Assembly (NCBI RefSeq): GCF_963664915.1
Contig: NZ_OY761810.1
Location: 2,432,661 to 2,496,660 of the forward strand
Source: an uncultured Caproiciproducens sp.
GTDB lineage: Bacteria; Bacillota; Clostridia; Oscillospirales; Acutalibacteraceae
Direction of reading: 5' to 3'
Length of the DNA: 64,000 nt
Shown: in pieces, positions 36,403 to 46,419 of the stretch
Numbering within the stretch: the first letter of the stretch is position 1
How the letters are laid out: each line of letters opens with the position of its first letter
Position numbers and translations under genes: made by a program
Notes under the pieces: generated by a model
The model's input: only the letters and a program-made list of their open reading frames with translations
Told to the model about the DNA's origin: nothing
The model's database searches: none

Positions 36403-36434
36403 AAAGGGATTGACAGCGGTCTTTCCCTTTTCTT
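36403..36434 (+). terminator. possible terminator after murA
   Basis: A 7-bp stem (AAAGGGA with TCCCTTT), a 14-nt loop and a T-rich tail. Moderate quality. Confidence 0.45.
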
Positions 36435-36451
36435 TATTTGGAGGTTCTTGT

Positions 36452-37246
36452 ATGGCAAGATTATGTCCGCTTTTTAGTGGCAGCAGCGGAAACAGTTATT
36501 ACATAGGTTCGTCCTGCGCGGGAATTCTGATAGATGCAGGCAGAACCGCAAAACAGCTCAATAATATGCTTGAGAATTGCGGTATTGGAATTGATGCGGT
36601 TAAAGCGATTTTTGTAACACATGAGCATACCGACCATATAAAGGGGCTTCGTGTGCTGGCTTCGCGTAAACATATACCGGTTTATTCTTCCCTTGGCACT
36701 TTGAATGCGCTCGAAGAGATGGGATGTGCCAACGGGACTTTTTCGGCCGATGTCATTGATGACAATGGAATGGAATGTGCCGGTATGTTTATTAAGCCGT
36801 TTCACACATCTCATGACAGCGCGGAAAGCGTGGGGTACCGTGTACAAACCCATGACGGGCGCAGTATTGGTTTTTCAACGGATCTTGGATTTCTCTCCGA
36901 TGCCGTGCGCTGTGAACTGACCGGAGCAGATCTGGTGGTGTTGGAGTCAAATCATGATATCGGTATGCTGAAAAACGGGCCATATCCCTATCCGCTCAAA
37001 CAAAGGATACTGTCCAATACGGGCCACCTTTCAAATCAGGCTTGTGCGGACGAGCTTTCGGGTTTGGCACAAAAAGGAACGACGCGCTTTATCCTGGCAC
37101 ATCTGAGTTCTGAAAATAATACTCCGGAACTTGCGCTTCAAACCGCGTTGTGCTCTCTAACCATTGAGGGTCTAAAAGAAGGAATTGATTTTCAACTTTC
37201 TGTCGCGCCAAAAGAAAACATAACGGGAAAAGGAATCATTTTTTAG
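36452..37246 (+). CDS. YycJ/WalJ-like metallo-beta-lactamase-fold hydrolase
   Basis: A 264-residue MBL-fold protein with the metal motif THEHTDHIKG and the N-terminal LFSGSSGNSYYIG typical of YycJ/WalJ. Family members are implicated in DNA processing (5'-3' exonuclease-like) linked to cell division. Here the walRK genes are not adjacent, but rlmH is, matching the end of the yyc cluster in other Firmicutes. GGAGG precedes the ATG. Confidence 0.88.
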   Translation: MARLCPLFSGSSGNSYYIGSSCAGILIDAGRTAKQLNNMLENCGIGIDAVKAIFVTHEHTDHIKGLRVLASRKHIPVYSSLGTLNALEEMGCANGTFSADVIDDNGMECAGMFIKPFHTSHDSAESVGYRVQTHDGRSIGFSTDLGFLSDAVRCELTGADLVVLESNHDIGMLKNGPYPYPLKQRILSNTGHLSNQACADELSGLAQKGTTRFILAHLSSENNTPELALQTALCSLTIEGLKEGIDFQLSVAPKENITGKGIIF

Positions 37247-37254
37247 GTGGAATT

Positions 37255-37734
37255 ATGCTGACGGTAAACTTAATCTGTGTCGGGAAACTGAAGGAGGCCT
37301 ATTGGCGGGCGGCGAGTGCGGAGTATGAGAAAAGGCTGCATGCATTCTGCAATTTTTCAATTACTGAGCTTTCAGAATGCAGGCTGCCGGATAACCCGTC
37401 GGACGCGCAGATAGAAGCTGCCCTGAAGACTGAGGGTTCGAATATTCTTTCTGCAGCAGGCAATTCAGCGGTGTTTGCGCTTTGCATTGAAGGGAAAACA
37501 CTTTCTTCCGAACAGCTCTCCGAAAAAATAAGTACGCTGGCCGTCAATGGGACTAGCACGATCAGCTTTCTGATTGGGAGTTCGTTTGGACTCAGCGATG
37601 AAGTAAAACACAGGGCTGACTTCAGGCTTTCCATGTCACTGATGACTTTTCCGCATCAGCTTGCGCGTGTGATGCTCTGCGAACAGGTTTACCGCGCTTT
37701 TCAAATTATCAATCATGGCAGATATCATAAATAG
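37255..37734 (+). CDS. rlmH: 23S rRNA (pseudouridine1915-N3)-methyltransferase
   Basis: A 159-residue SPOUT methyltransferase that modifies helix 69 of 23S rRNA. The knotted SAM-binding region reads ISFLIGSSFGLSDEV, followed by SLMTFPHQLARVMLCEQVYRAFQI. The usual family position after the YycJ-like gene is kept. Confidence 0.95.
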   Translation: MLTVNLICVGKLKEAYWRAASAEYEKRLHAFCNFSITELSECRLPDNPSDAQIEAALKTEGSNILSAAGNSAVFALCIEGKTLSSEQLSEKISTLAVNGTSTISFLIGSSFGLSDEVKHRADFRLSMSLMTFPHQLARVMLCEQVYRAFQIINHGRYHK

Positions 37735-37852
37735 AAGAAGATTCTATAATTTGCAGGAGATTTGTATAAATGTTGCAAAAAGACGGAAAATAGGATGGAT
37801 TGACTCAAAATTTGTGCATTAAAATGAAATGTTTCTTTCAATTCAAAAATGA

Positions 37853-37881
37853 TTGACACTACTAACAGAATATAATAAAAT
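37853..37881 (+). promoter_or_regulatory. promoter of glnA
   Basis: TTGACA (37853-37858), a 17-bp spacer and TAAAAT (37876-37881). The transcript would begin near 37888 and run about 60 nt before the SD of glnA. Confidence 0.75.
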
Positions 37882-37905
37882 ATAACTATTACTGAAATTA
37901 TTTTG

Positions 37906-37949
37906 ACAAGGAGGTTCTTTAAAAGAGCACCCTTGTTATTTTATTTTTA
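37906..37949 (+). terminator. terminator-like hairpin in the glnA leader
   Basis: Outer arms ACAAG/CTTGT and inner arms GGT/ACC and CTT/GAG, with small internal loops, followed by TTATTTTATTTTT directly before the SD AGGGAGGT. Located between promoter and coding region, it may be an attenuator controlled by the ANTAR protein encoded downstream. Confidence 0.6.
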
Positions 37950-37962
37950 GGGAGGTATCGAT

Positions 37963-39294
37963 TTGAGTAAATATACAAAGGACGACATCATCAGAATGAT
38001 TGATGAGAACAATGTGCGATTTATCCGTATGCAGTTTACGGATATTTTAGGTACTTTAAAAAATGTGGCGATTACGACAAGCCAGATTGAAAAAGCACTT
38101 GACAATAAGTGTATGTTCGACGGTTCGTCTATTGAAGGGTTTGTCCGGATTGAAGAGTCCGACATGTACCTCAGACCGGACCCTGATTCCTTTACCGTTC
38201 TTCCGTGGCACACACAGCACGGCAGAGTTGCCCGGCTGATTTGCGATATCTATAAGCCTGACGGGGAGCCTTTTGACGGTGATCCACGATATGTGCTGAA
38301 AAAAACGCTGAAAGAAGCGGCGGAGATGGGATTTACTTTTAATGTAGGTCCCGAGTGTGAATTTTTCCTGTTTAACGCGGATGAATTCGGGCATCCGACG
38401 ACAGTGACCCATGACACCGCGGGTTATTTTGATTTAGGGCCATCCGACTTGGGAGAAAGCGCGCGCCGTGATATTTGTTTAAACCTCGAAGAGATGGGGT
38501 TTGAAATTGAAGCGTCGCATCATGAGGTTGCTATTGCGCAGCATGAAATTGATTTTAAATACAGCGAGGCTCTTTCCGCTGCCGACAATATTCTGACTTT
38601 TAAAATGGTTGTGAAATCCTGTGCCGATTCGCACGGTTTGTGCGCCACATTTATGCCAAAACCGGTATATGGTCAATGCGGCTCCGGTATGCACACCAAT
38701 ATGTCATTATTTAAAGATGGCAGCAATGCTTTTTATGACCCAAACAGTGAATCCGGGCTGAGTCATATCGCATATAATTTTATTGCAGGAATCTTAAAGC
38801 ATATCAAAGGAATGTGCGCCATAACGAACCCTCTTGTTAATTCCTACAAAAGGCTGGTTCCAGGGTTTGAGGCTCCGTGCAACATCGCGTGGACTTTGAG
38901 CAACCGCAGTGCATTAATCCGGGTGCCCGCTTCAAGAGGCCCCAGCACTCGGGTAGAACTGCGCAACCCAGACCCCGCGTGTAATCCTTACCTTGAATTC
39001 GCCGTGCTTCTAGCGGCGGGATTGGACGGAATTAAAAACGATCTGATGCCTCCGGAAGCAGTTGCCACGAATATTTATGATATTGATGTAAAGGAGAGAA
39101 AAGCTGCGGGCATAGAAGCGCTGCCTACTGATCTTAGCGATGCCATTTCAGAAATGAAAGCGGATCCCTTTATTGAAAAGGTGCTGGGTAACCATGTGTT
39201 TAACAAATACACCGAGGCGAAGGAAAAGGAATGGTATGATTTTTCTACTACGGTCACACAATGGGAACTGGATCAATATCTTAATAAATTCTAA
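37963..39294 (+). CDS. glnA: glutamine synthetase, type I
   Basis: Makes glutamine from glutamate, ammonia and ATP. The 443-residue protein shows the GS signature [17 protein letters not shown], the metal and glutamate sites in GPECEFFLF and [10 protein letters not shown], and the ATP-binding [17 protein letters not shown]. The length fits the GSI-alpha type of Firmicutes. The start is TTG, 6-7 nt after GGGAGGT. The ANTAR gene follows 45 nt later. Confidence 0.96.
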   Translation: MSKYTKDDIIRMIDENNVRFIRMQFTDILGTLKNVAITTSQIEKALDNKCMFDGSSIEGFVRIEESDMYLRPDPDSFTVLPWHTQHGRVARLICDIYKPDGEPFDGDPRYVLKKTLKEAAEMGFTFNVGPECEFFLFNADEFGHPTTVTHDTAGYFDLGPSDLGESARRDICLNLEEMGFEIEASHHEVAIAQHEIDFKYSEALSAADNILTFKMVVKSCADSHGLCATFMPKPVYGQCGSGMHTNMSLFKDGSNAFYDPNSESGLSHIAYNFIAGILKHIKGMCAITNPLVNSYKRLVPGFEAPCNIAWTLSNRSALIRVPASRGPSTRVELRNPDPACNPYLEFAVLLAAGLDGIKNDLMPPEAVATNIYDIDVKERKAAGIEALPTDLSDAISEMKADPFIEKVLGNHVFNKYTEAKEKEWYDFSTTVTQWELDQYLNKF

Positions 39295-39339
39295 TTATGT
39301 ATTTAAAACACAACATTCCTATCCACGGAGTTGTTTAAA

Positions 39340-39882
39340 ATGAGCAGTATTCTTGTAGCGAATTCAAATGCGGATTACGCTAAAAAAATAGCGGCCGTGC
39401 TCCGTACCGGCGGTTTGAATGTCAGTGGTGTGTGTGCAACCGGCTCGCAGGTGATCGACTTTACAAATAGACATTATCATGGGGGGGTAGTGATATGCAG
39501 CGTAAAACTGATGGATATGCCCGCATTGAACCTTCCTGGAACGGTTGGCTCTGATTATGATTTTTTGTTCATTGTAAAGTCTCAGCAGGCTGATGTTTCC
39601 GAGTCGCTTTCCTGCGCCAGTTTAATACTGCCGTTAAATCGAATGGATCTGATTTCTTCAGTTACAATGCTCTTGGATATTTCAGATTACAGCAGCCTGA
39701 CAATCAGAAAGAAAATTGCGAACGGAAACTTCGATGAAAAACAGGTGATTGAAAAAGCAAAAAATGTTTTAATCGCACGCAATAATTTTACTGAACCTCA
39801 GGCCCACCGTTTTATTCAAAAGAAAAGTATGGATTCCGGTAAAAAAATGATTGAAACCGCAATGATTATTCTGAATATGTAA
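39340..39882 (+). CDS. ANTAR-domain antitermination response regulator
   Basis: A 180-residue protein with an N-terminal receiver-like domain (SSILVANSNADYAKKIAAVL) and a C-terminal ANTAR helical bundle (VIEKAKNVLIARNNFTEPQA, then HRFIQKKSMDSGKKMIETAM). The receiver lacks the usual acidic pair near its N-terminus, having NSNAD, so phosphorylation is doubtful. ANTAR proteins bind paired hexaloop hairpins and prevent termination. Homologues next to glnA control it in some Clostridia. GGAG at 39327-39330 supports the start at 39340. Confidence 0.88.
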   Translation: MSSILVANSNADYAKKIAAVLRTGGLNVSGVCATGSQVIDFTNRHYHGGVVICSVKLMDMPALNLPGTVGSDYDFLFIVKSQQADVSESLSCASLILPLNRMDLISSVTMLLDISDYSSLTIRKKIANGNFDEKQVIEKAKNVLIARNNFTEPQAHRFIQKKSMDSGKKMIETAMIILNM

Positions 39883-39896
39883 GGAGGTGGATTTTG

Positions 39897-40730
39897 TTGA
39901 AATTCACAAAGATGCAGGGAATCGGTAACGATTATATTTATATTAACTGTTTTGAGGAGAAAGTCGAAAATCCATCCGTGCTTTCCGTTAAGCTGAGCGA
40001 AAGACATTTCGGCATCGGTTCCGACGGCATCATATTGATAGAACCATCGGAAAAAGCCGATTGCCGTATGGATATCTACAATGCAGACGGTTCCCAGGCC
40101 ATGATGTGCGGCAACGGAATTCGATGCGTAGGCAAGTATGTTTATGAGCGCGGCATTGCAAAAAAAGATGTTCTGAAAATTGATACGATGAGTGGTGTGA
40201 AAACACTATTTTTAGATGTGAAAAACGGAGAGGTAGTTTCCGTTAAGGTTGATATGGGAAAGCCGAGCCTTCATGCTGCGGATATACCGGTGCAGTGCAA
40301 TGTCGATCAATTGATTGACGAACCGGTTGTGTTCGACGGAGTTGAATACAGAATCACCTGTGTTTCCATGGGGAATCCGCACTGTGTTCTTTTTGTCGAT
40401 GATGTAAGCCGGGTGGAAATCGAAAAAATCGGTCCAATGCTGGAATGTGACGGGATTTTTCCTCAAAGGGCGAATATTGAATTTGTCCAGATCCTGAATA
40501 ATGATGAGGTCCGCATGCGTGTGTGGGAACGCGGTTCAGGAGAAACCTGGGCGTGCGGTACCGGTGCGTGCGCTGTGGCCGTTGCCTGTGTGGTCAACCA
40601 TAAAACCGGCCGCAATGTGACCGTTCATCTGAAGGGCGGCGATTTGAATATAGATTGGGATGAAAAGACCAACACTGTATGGATGCGCGGCCCGGCGGAA
40701 TTTGTTTTTGACGGAATCATGGAGCTTTAG
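39897..40730 (+). CDS. dapF: diaminopimelate epimerase
   Basis: Converts LL- to meso-diaminopimelate for lysine and peptidoglycan. The 277-residue enzyme has its two catalytic cysteines in MMCGNGIRCVGKY and WACGTGACAVAV, and the N-terminal FTKMQGIGNDYIYIN. AAGGAGG precedes two tandem TTG codons, at 39894 and 39897; the second is better spaced. dapL follows. Confidence 0.95.
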   Translation: MKFTKMQGIGNDYIYINCFEEKVENPSVLSVKLSERHFGIGSDGIILIEPSEKADCRMDIYNADGSQAMMCGNGIRCVGKYVYERGIAKKDVLKIDTMSGVKTLFLDVKNGEVVSVKVDMGKPSLHAADIPVQCNVDQLIDEPVVFDGVEYRITCVSMGNPHCVLFVDDVSRVEIEKIGPMLECDGIFPQRANIEFVQILNNDEVRMRVWERGSGETWACGTGACAVAVACVVNHKTGRNVTVHLKGGDLNIDWDEKTNTVWMRGPAEFVFDGIMEL

Positions 40731-40780
40731 TTCTCTGCTGCTTTAAGCAGGAAATACATGAATGAAGGGAATGAATCATT

Positions 40781-42001
40781 TTGTTAAAAGTAAACGAAAA
40801 TTTTGTGAAACTGCCAGCCAGCTATCTTTTTGTTGATATTGCGAAAAAAGTAAGTGAATTTTCCAATCAGCACCCGGAAACGGAAATCATTCGTCTGGGA
40901 ATCGGAGACGTTACCCGACCGCTGCCAAGAGCCGTAGTAAAAGCGATGCAGGCCGCCGCCGAAGAGATGGGGAAAGCCAAAACCTTCCATGGCTATGGAC
41001 CAGAGGCAGGCTATGAGTTCCTTCGTGCTGCAATTGCCGAAAATGACTTTGTAAATCGCGGAGTGCAGATTGACAAGGATGAGATTTTCGTCAGTGACGG
41101 TGCGAAAAGTGATACAGGAAGCATCGGAGATATTTTTGACGTTGATAATGTGGTTGCGGTCTGCGACCCTGTTTATCCGGTTTATGTCGATACCAATGTG
41201 ATGGCTGGAAGAGCCGGCGAATACCGGGAGGGCAGCGGTTGGAGTAAAATTGTTTACATGCCGTGCTTGAAAGAAAACGGTTTTCTGCCCGAGCTGCCGA
41301 AAGAGCATGCTGATATGATTTATCTTTGTTTTCCAAATAATCCTTCCGGCATCGGCATCAGCCGTGCCGAACTCAAAAAGTGGGTTGACTATGCTCTTGC
41401 GAACCGATCCATCATTCTGTATGACGCGGCGTATGAAGCGTTTATTACGGATGAAGATATGCCGCACAGTATCTATGAAATAGCGGGCGCTAAAAAATGT
41501 GCGATTGAGTTCAGGAGTTTTTCAAAAACTGCCGGTTTTACCGGAACGCGTTGTGCCTATACAATCATACCTAAAGATTTGATTTTTGACGGCATATCTC
41601 TGAATAAGCTGTGGGACAGGCGCCAGTCAACCAAAATGAATGGTGTCTCTTATGTTATTCAGCGGGGTGCCGAGGCTGTTTTTTCCGAAGAGGGGAAGCG
41701 TGAGGTAAGGGAAAATATTACTTATTATCTTAATAATGCTAAAACTATCGTTGACGGATTGACGAAAGCTGGGTTTGAAGTTTATGGCGGTGTGAATTCA
41801 CCTTATGTGTGGCTGAAAACACCCAATGGGCTTACTTCCTGGGGATTTTTTGATCTTTTGCTTGAAAAAACCGGTGTTGTGGGTACCCCAGGCTCTGGCT
41901 TTGGCGTTGGCGGCGAAGGATTTTTCCGCTTAACTTCTTTCAATACTAAGGAAAACACGCAAAAAGCCGTCGAGAGAATTATAAAGTATTTTAAAGCATA
42001 G
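40781..42001 (+). CDS. dapL: LL-diaminopimelate aminotransferase
   Basis: Makes LL-DAP directly from tetrahydrodipicolinate, bypassing acylated intermediates. The 406-residue fold-type I PLP enzyme has the cofactor lysine in FRSFSKTAGFTGTRC and the family blocks FHGYGPEAGYEFLR and CFPNNPSGIGISR. Together with DapF, this makes the aminotransferase route to DAP likely in this organism. The start is TTG. Confidence 0.95.
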   Translation: MLKVNENFVKLPASYLFVDIAKKVSEFSNQHPETEIIRLGIGDVTRPLPRAVVKAMQAAAEEMGKAKTFHGYGPEAGYEFLRAAIAENDFVNRGVQIDKDEIFVSDGAKSDTGSIGDIFDVDNVVAVCDPVYPVYVDTNVMAGRAGEYREGSGWSKIVYMPCLKENGFLPELPKEHADMIYLCFPNNPSGIGISRAELKKWVDYALANRSIILYDAAYEAFITDEDMPHSIYEIAGAKKCAIEFRSFSKTAGFTGTRCAYTIIPKDLIFDGISLNKLWDRRQSTKMNGVSYVIQRGAEAVFSEEGKREVRENITYYLNNAKTIVDGLTKAGFEVYGGVNSPYVWLKTPNGLTSWGFFDLLLEKTGVVGTPGSGFGVGGEGFFRLTSFNTKENTQKAVERIIKYFKA

Positions 42002-42049
42002 TGCTTTATTATAGTGAGCTGTTGATTAAAAAGAATGGTTGGTGATTAA

Positions 42050-43126
42050 ATGAAAGCATTGCTGATGCTTGAAAATGGAGTGACCTTTGAGGGAACAGGT
42101 TTTGGTGACGAACATGATGTCCTTTGCGAGGTTGTGTTTAACAGTGCAATGTGTGGATACACGGAACTGCTGACCGATCCGTCTTATTCAGGGCAGGGTG
42201 TTGTCATGACTTATCCTTTAATTGGTAATTATGGCATCTGCTATGATGATGCGGAATCTACAAGACCATGGTTGCGTGCCTATATCGTCCGTTCCATTTC
42301 GGGTGCCGCTAGTAATTTTCGGTGTGATGTGGACTTGAACTCGTTTTTAAAACAGAATCGCATTCCCGGAATTCAGGGAGTGGATACCCGCGCTATTACA
42401 AAAGTGCTCCGTGAAAGCGGTACAATGCGCGGAATGATTGCATACGGAGATGACATTGACGCCGCTGCAATGAAAAAGCAGATCAATCTGTTTGAACTGG
42501 AGTCCAGCGTACCTGTTGTCAGCAGCAGGGGGCAAAAAGTATATGGCGACGGTTCCGTAAAAATCGCGCTTTCCGACTACGGGGTGAAAAGCAATATTAT
42601 CCGTTCGCTTGTCAAACGCGGCTGTACTGTGAAATGTTTTCCGTATGATGCATCTTTTGAAGATATGATGTCTTTTTCACCCGACGGCATCATGCTGTCA
42701 AACGGCCCGGGGGATCCGAAAGAGTGCACGAAAGCAATCGCCGAACTGAAAAAGGTCTATGCGTACGGCATCCCTACCTTTGCAATTTGCCTGGGTCATC
42801 AGCTGATGGCTCTTTCACAGGGTTTCGACACCTATAAATTAAAATACGGCCATAGAGGAATTAATCATCCGGTGAAAGATCTGTTTGCAAACAGGGTGTA
42901 CATTACTTCCCAGAACCACGGATTTGTGGTCAATGGCGACACAATCAATCCTTCAGTAGCCGACATCCGCTTTATCAGCATGAATGACGGCAGTATTGAG
43001 GGATTAAATTATAAAAATGGAAAAGTGTTTTCTGTGCAGTTTCATCCGGAAGCTTCTCCGGGCCCGCTTGACACAGGCTTTCTTTTCGATCAATTTCTCA
43101 AACTGATAGGAGGAGGCCAGATATGA
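42050..43126 (+). CDS. carA: carbamoyl phosphate synthase small subunit
   Basis: The 358-residue glutaminase subunit. The C-terminal class I amidotransferase domain has the nucleophile in FAICLGHQLMALSQG and the His-Glu part of the triad in VQFHPEASPG. The N-terminal domain (FGDEHDVLCEVVFNSAMCGY) is specific to CarA. Overlaps carB by 4 nt. No PyrR-binding leader is visible. Confidence 0.96.
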   Translation: MKALLMLENGVTFEGTGFGDEHDVLCEVVFNSAMCGYTELLTDPSYSGQGVVMTYPLIGNYGICYDDAESTRPWLRAYIVRSISGAASNFRCDVDLNSFLKQNRIPGIQGVDTRAITKVLRESGTMRGMIAYGDDIDAAAMKKQINLFELESSVPVVSSRGQKVYGDGSVKIALSDYGVKSNIIRSLVKRGCTVKCFPYDASFEDMMSFSPDGIMLSNGPGDPKECTKAIAELKKVYAYGIPTFAICLGHQLMALSQGFDTYKLKYGHRGINHPVKDLFANRVYITSQNHGFVVNGDTINPSVADIRFISMNDGSIEGLNYKNGKVFSVQFHPEASPGPLDTGFLFDQFLKLIGGGQI

Positions 43127-46100
43127 AAAGAACTGATATTAAAAAAGTTATTATTATCGGCTCCGGTCCAATCATCATTGGCCAGGCTGCTGAGTTCGAC
43201 TATGCCGGTACACAGGCATGCCGTGCAATCCGCGAGGAAGGCGTCGAGGTTATCCTGATCAATTCAAACCCGGCGACTATCATGACGGACAAGCAGATTG
43301 CCGATAAGGTTTATATTGAACCACTGACCGTTGAAACCATTAAAAAGGTGATATTAAAAGAAAATCCGGACAGTATCCTTCCCACTTTGGGCGGTCAGAA
43401 CGCGTTGAATCTTGCGGTTGAACTGGAAGAATCCGGTTTCCTAAAGGAAAACAACGTGGAAATGATCGGCACAAACGCCGACACCATTCGGATGGCGGAG
43501 GACAGAGAGCTCTTTAAGGAAGCTATGGAGCGCATCAATCAGCCCTGCGCTGAAAGCGGGATTGCCGAAACCGTTGAACACTGCGTCAGAATAGCGAAAA
43601 AGATCGGTTATCCTGTTATTGTTCGCCCTGCATACACGCTGGGCGGCAGCGGCGGAGGAATCGCCGCCGACGAAGAACAGCTTATTTCCATTGCAACGCT
43701 TGGACTGCACCGCAGCCGCGTGAATCAGGTGCTGATTGAACGGTGTATTTCCGGTTGGAAAGAAATAGAGTACGAAGTAATGCGTGACCGCAACGGAAAC
43801 TGCATTACGGTCTGTAACATGGAAAATTTTGATCCGGTCGGCGTTCATACCGGAGATTCTATTGTTGTCGCCCCCTGCCAGACACTTGCGGATAAAGAAA
43901 CGCAGATGCTGCGATCCGCTTCACTTTCCATTATCAGAGAGCTGAAAGTGGAGGGCGGCTGCAATGTCCAGTTTGCCTTGAACCCAAAAAGCTTTGAATA
44001 TTGTGTCATCGAAGTGAATCCCCGCGTAAGCCGTTCCTCTGCTCTTGCCTCTAAAGCAACGGGCTACCCGATTGCGAAAGTGGCTTCTAAAATTGCGCTT
44101 GGCTATACGCTGGATGAAATACAGAACGCCATTACAAAAAAGACATATGCCTGTTTTGAGCCGACTCTGGACTATTGCGTGGTGAAAATTCCGAGATGGC
44201 CATTTGATAAATTTGTTTATGCGAAGCGCAGCCTTGGAACACAGATGAAGGCGACCGGAGAGGTGATGGGAATCGCCCCGACTTTTGAAGCGGCTTTAAT
44301 GAAGTCCATTCGTTCACTTGAGCAGAATCTCTACAGCTTGATTGATCACAATGTTCAGAAACTCACCAACAGCGAATTGGATGCGCGCCTTTATGTTGTG
44401 GATGACCGAAGACTATGGGTTGTTTCCGAGGCTTTAAGGCGCGGTACGGCGCCGGAAAAAATCCATGACATTACGAAGATTGATCTTTGGTTTCTCGATA
44501 AACTGCTTTCGATTATTCAGGTCGAAAAGGCATTTGCAGCTCAGCAAATTGACAAAGCGCTGCTCTTAAAGGCAAAGGATTTTGGTTTTATGGACCAAAC
44601 CATATCAGAACTAAGCGGAAAAACACTGGATGAAATCCGCACAATGGAAAATGATTGGGACATCCATCCCATCTATAAAATGGTGGACACCTGCGCCGCT
44701 GAATTTGACGCGGAAACGCCGTACTACTACTCAAGCTACGGCACTCAGAATGAATCCATACCGCAGTTCAGCAGAAAAAAAATACTCGTTATCGGTTCCG
44801 GCCCCATTCGAATCGGGCAGGGCATTGAATTCGATTTTTGTTCCGTTCACAGCGTCTGGGCTTTGAAAGATCTGGGCTATGAGACAATCATTGTTAATAA
44901 CAATCCGGAAACAGTCAGCACGGATTTTGATATCGCGGACAAATTGTATTTTGAGCCGTTGACAGAAGAAGATGTACGCCATATTGTTGAACTAGAAAAG
45001 CCGGACGGCGCTGTGGTGCAGTTTGGCGGCCAGACCGCAATTAAACTTGCCGGTGCAATTGAAAAAATGGGTATTCCGATACTTGGCACTTCGTTCGACA
45101 GCATTGATGAAGCGGAGGACAGGGAGCGGTTTGACAAAATTCTTTTTGAATGTCAGATACCCCGCGCGGATGGACGCATGGTCTTTACCTGTGACGAAGC
45201 AATCAGAGCGGCCAATGAACTGGGTTACCCGGTGCTGATTCGTCCGTCCTATGTGCTCGGCGGGCAGGGAATGCACATTGCTTATGCGGATGAAGACATC
45301 ATTTCACAAATCGGCATTATCAACCGCATTGCACAGGAACACCCCATTCTGGTTGATAAATATATCATGGGTACGGAGGTTGAGGTTGACGCCGTCTGCG
45401 ACGGAATCGATTCGGTGATTCCGGGTGTTATGCAGCACATTGAGCGTGCCGGAATCCATTCCGGCGACAGCATCTCCGTCTATCCGGCCATCGGTGTGGC
45501 GAAGGACATGCAGGCACTGATCGTTGAATACACGCGCCGACTTGCGAAAGCGCTCAAGGTAAAGGGTCTGCTGAACATTCAGTTTATCGTAAAAGACAAC
45601 GAAGTATATGTGATTGAGGCTAACCCGCGTTCTTCCAGAACGGTGCCGTATATCAGCAAGGTAACCGGTATTCCGATTGTGGCGCTGGCTGTGGGCACTT
45701 TCTTTGGCAAGACGCTGCCGGATATGGGCTATCATTACGGGCTTCAAAAAGAAAAGGATTTAATCGCAATTAAAATGCCGGTTTTCTCGTTTGAAAAGCT
45801 TTACGGCGCCGATATCAATCTTGGCCCGGAAATGAAATCAACCGGCGAGGTACTGGGCATTGCAAAAACCTTTGACGAGGCATTGATTAAATCTTTCTAT
45901 GGTGCCGGTGTGCACATGATTAAAAACGGAAGGGTAATCTTTACGCTGAAGGACAGCGACAAGGAAGAAGCCCTGCCAATTGCCAGAGGGCTTTACGACC
46001 TTGGGTGGACCATCTATGCCACGGCCGGAACCTCCGACTTCTTCAACGACAATGATATTCCGACGATTCGCACTAATAAAATCGGAACGGGCAATCCTGA

Positions 46101-46338
46101 TATTCTCGACCATATTACATCGGGCAAAATTGACCTTGTCATCAATACCCCGTCCAAAGGTGTCGTACACAACAGAGACGGCTATAAAATAAGAAGGAAT
46201 GCGGTCGAATCGGGAATCCCCTGTCTGACCTCGCTTGACACCGCCAACGCATTCCTGACCTGTGCCAGACACGTTGAAACGACACAGCTTTCGGTAATCG
46301 ATATTACAAAGGTTTCTACTTTTTTAAATTTTATATAA
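43123..46338 (+). CDS. carB: carbamoyl phosphate synthase large subunit
   Basis: A 1071-residue protein with two homologous ATP-grasp halves, each beginning with an IIGSGPI-IGQ or VIGSGPIRIGQ motif, and a C-terminal MGS-like allosteric domain (about 940-1065). It makes carbamoyl phosphate for pyrimidines and arginine with CarA. Full length and intact. Only one carAB pair is seen in the window, so pathway specificity is open. Confidence 0.97.
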   Translation: MKRTDIKKVIIIGSGPIIIGQAAEFDYAGTQACRAIREEGVEVILINSNPATIMTDKQIADKVYIEPLTVETIKKVILKENPDSILPTLGGQNALNLAVELEESGFLKENNVEMIGTNADTIRMAEDRELFKEAMERINQPCAESGIAETVEHCVRIAKKIGYPVIVRPAYTLGGSGGGIAADEEQLISIATLGLHRSRVNQVLIERCISGWKEIEYEVMRDRNGNCITVCNMENFDPVGVHTGDSIVVAPCQTLADKETQMLRSASLSIIRELKVEGGCNVQFALNPKSFEYCVIEVNPRVSRSSALASKATGYPIAKVASKIALGYTLDEIQNAITKKTYACFEPTLDYCVVKIPRWPFDKFVYAKRSLGTQMKATGEVMGIAPTFEAALMKSIRSLEQNLYSLIDHNVQKLTNSELDARLYVVDDRRLWVVSEALRRGTAPEKIHDITKIDLWFLDKLLSIIQVEKAFAAQQIDKALLLKAKDFGFMDQTISELSGKTLDEIRTMENDWDIHPIYKMVDTCAAEFDAETPYYYSSYGTQNESIPQFSRKKILVIGSGPIRIGQGIEFDFCSVHSVWALKDLGYETIIVNNNPETVSTDFDIADKLYFEPLTEEDVRHIVELEKPDGAVVQFGGQTAIKLAGAIEKMGIPILGTSFDSIDEAEDRERFDKILFECQIPRADGRMVFTCDEAIRAANELGYPVLIRPSYVLGGQGMHIAYADEDIISQIGIINRIAQEHPILVDKYIMGTEVEVDAVCDGIDSVIPGVMQHIERAGIHSGDSISVYPAIGVAKDMQALIVEYTRRLAKALKVKGLLNIQFIVKDNEVYVIEANPRSSRTVPYISKVTGIPIVALAVGTFFGKTLPDMGYHYGLQKEKDLIAIKMPVFSFEKLYGADINLGPEMKSTGEVLGIAKTFDEALIKSFYGAGVHMIKNGRVIFTLKDSDKEEALPIARGLYDLGWTIYATAGTSDFFNDNDIPTIRTNKIGTGNPDILDHITSGKIDLVINTPSKGVVHNRDGYKIRRNAVESGIPCLTSLDTANAFLTCARHVETTQLSVIDITKVSTFLNFI

Positions 46339-46419
46339 CAATAAGCAGTCTTCCAAATAAAGAGAGAAATCCCGTTTATTTAGAAAGTAGATATAAATAA
46401 CATGTAGGAGGAAAAGATA

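Noticed and set aside
37800..37825. Second promoter upstream of glnA (TTGACT with TAAAAT)
   Set aside because: The spacer is only 14 bp; the downstream pair with a 17-bp spacer is much better.
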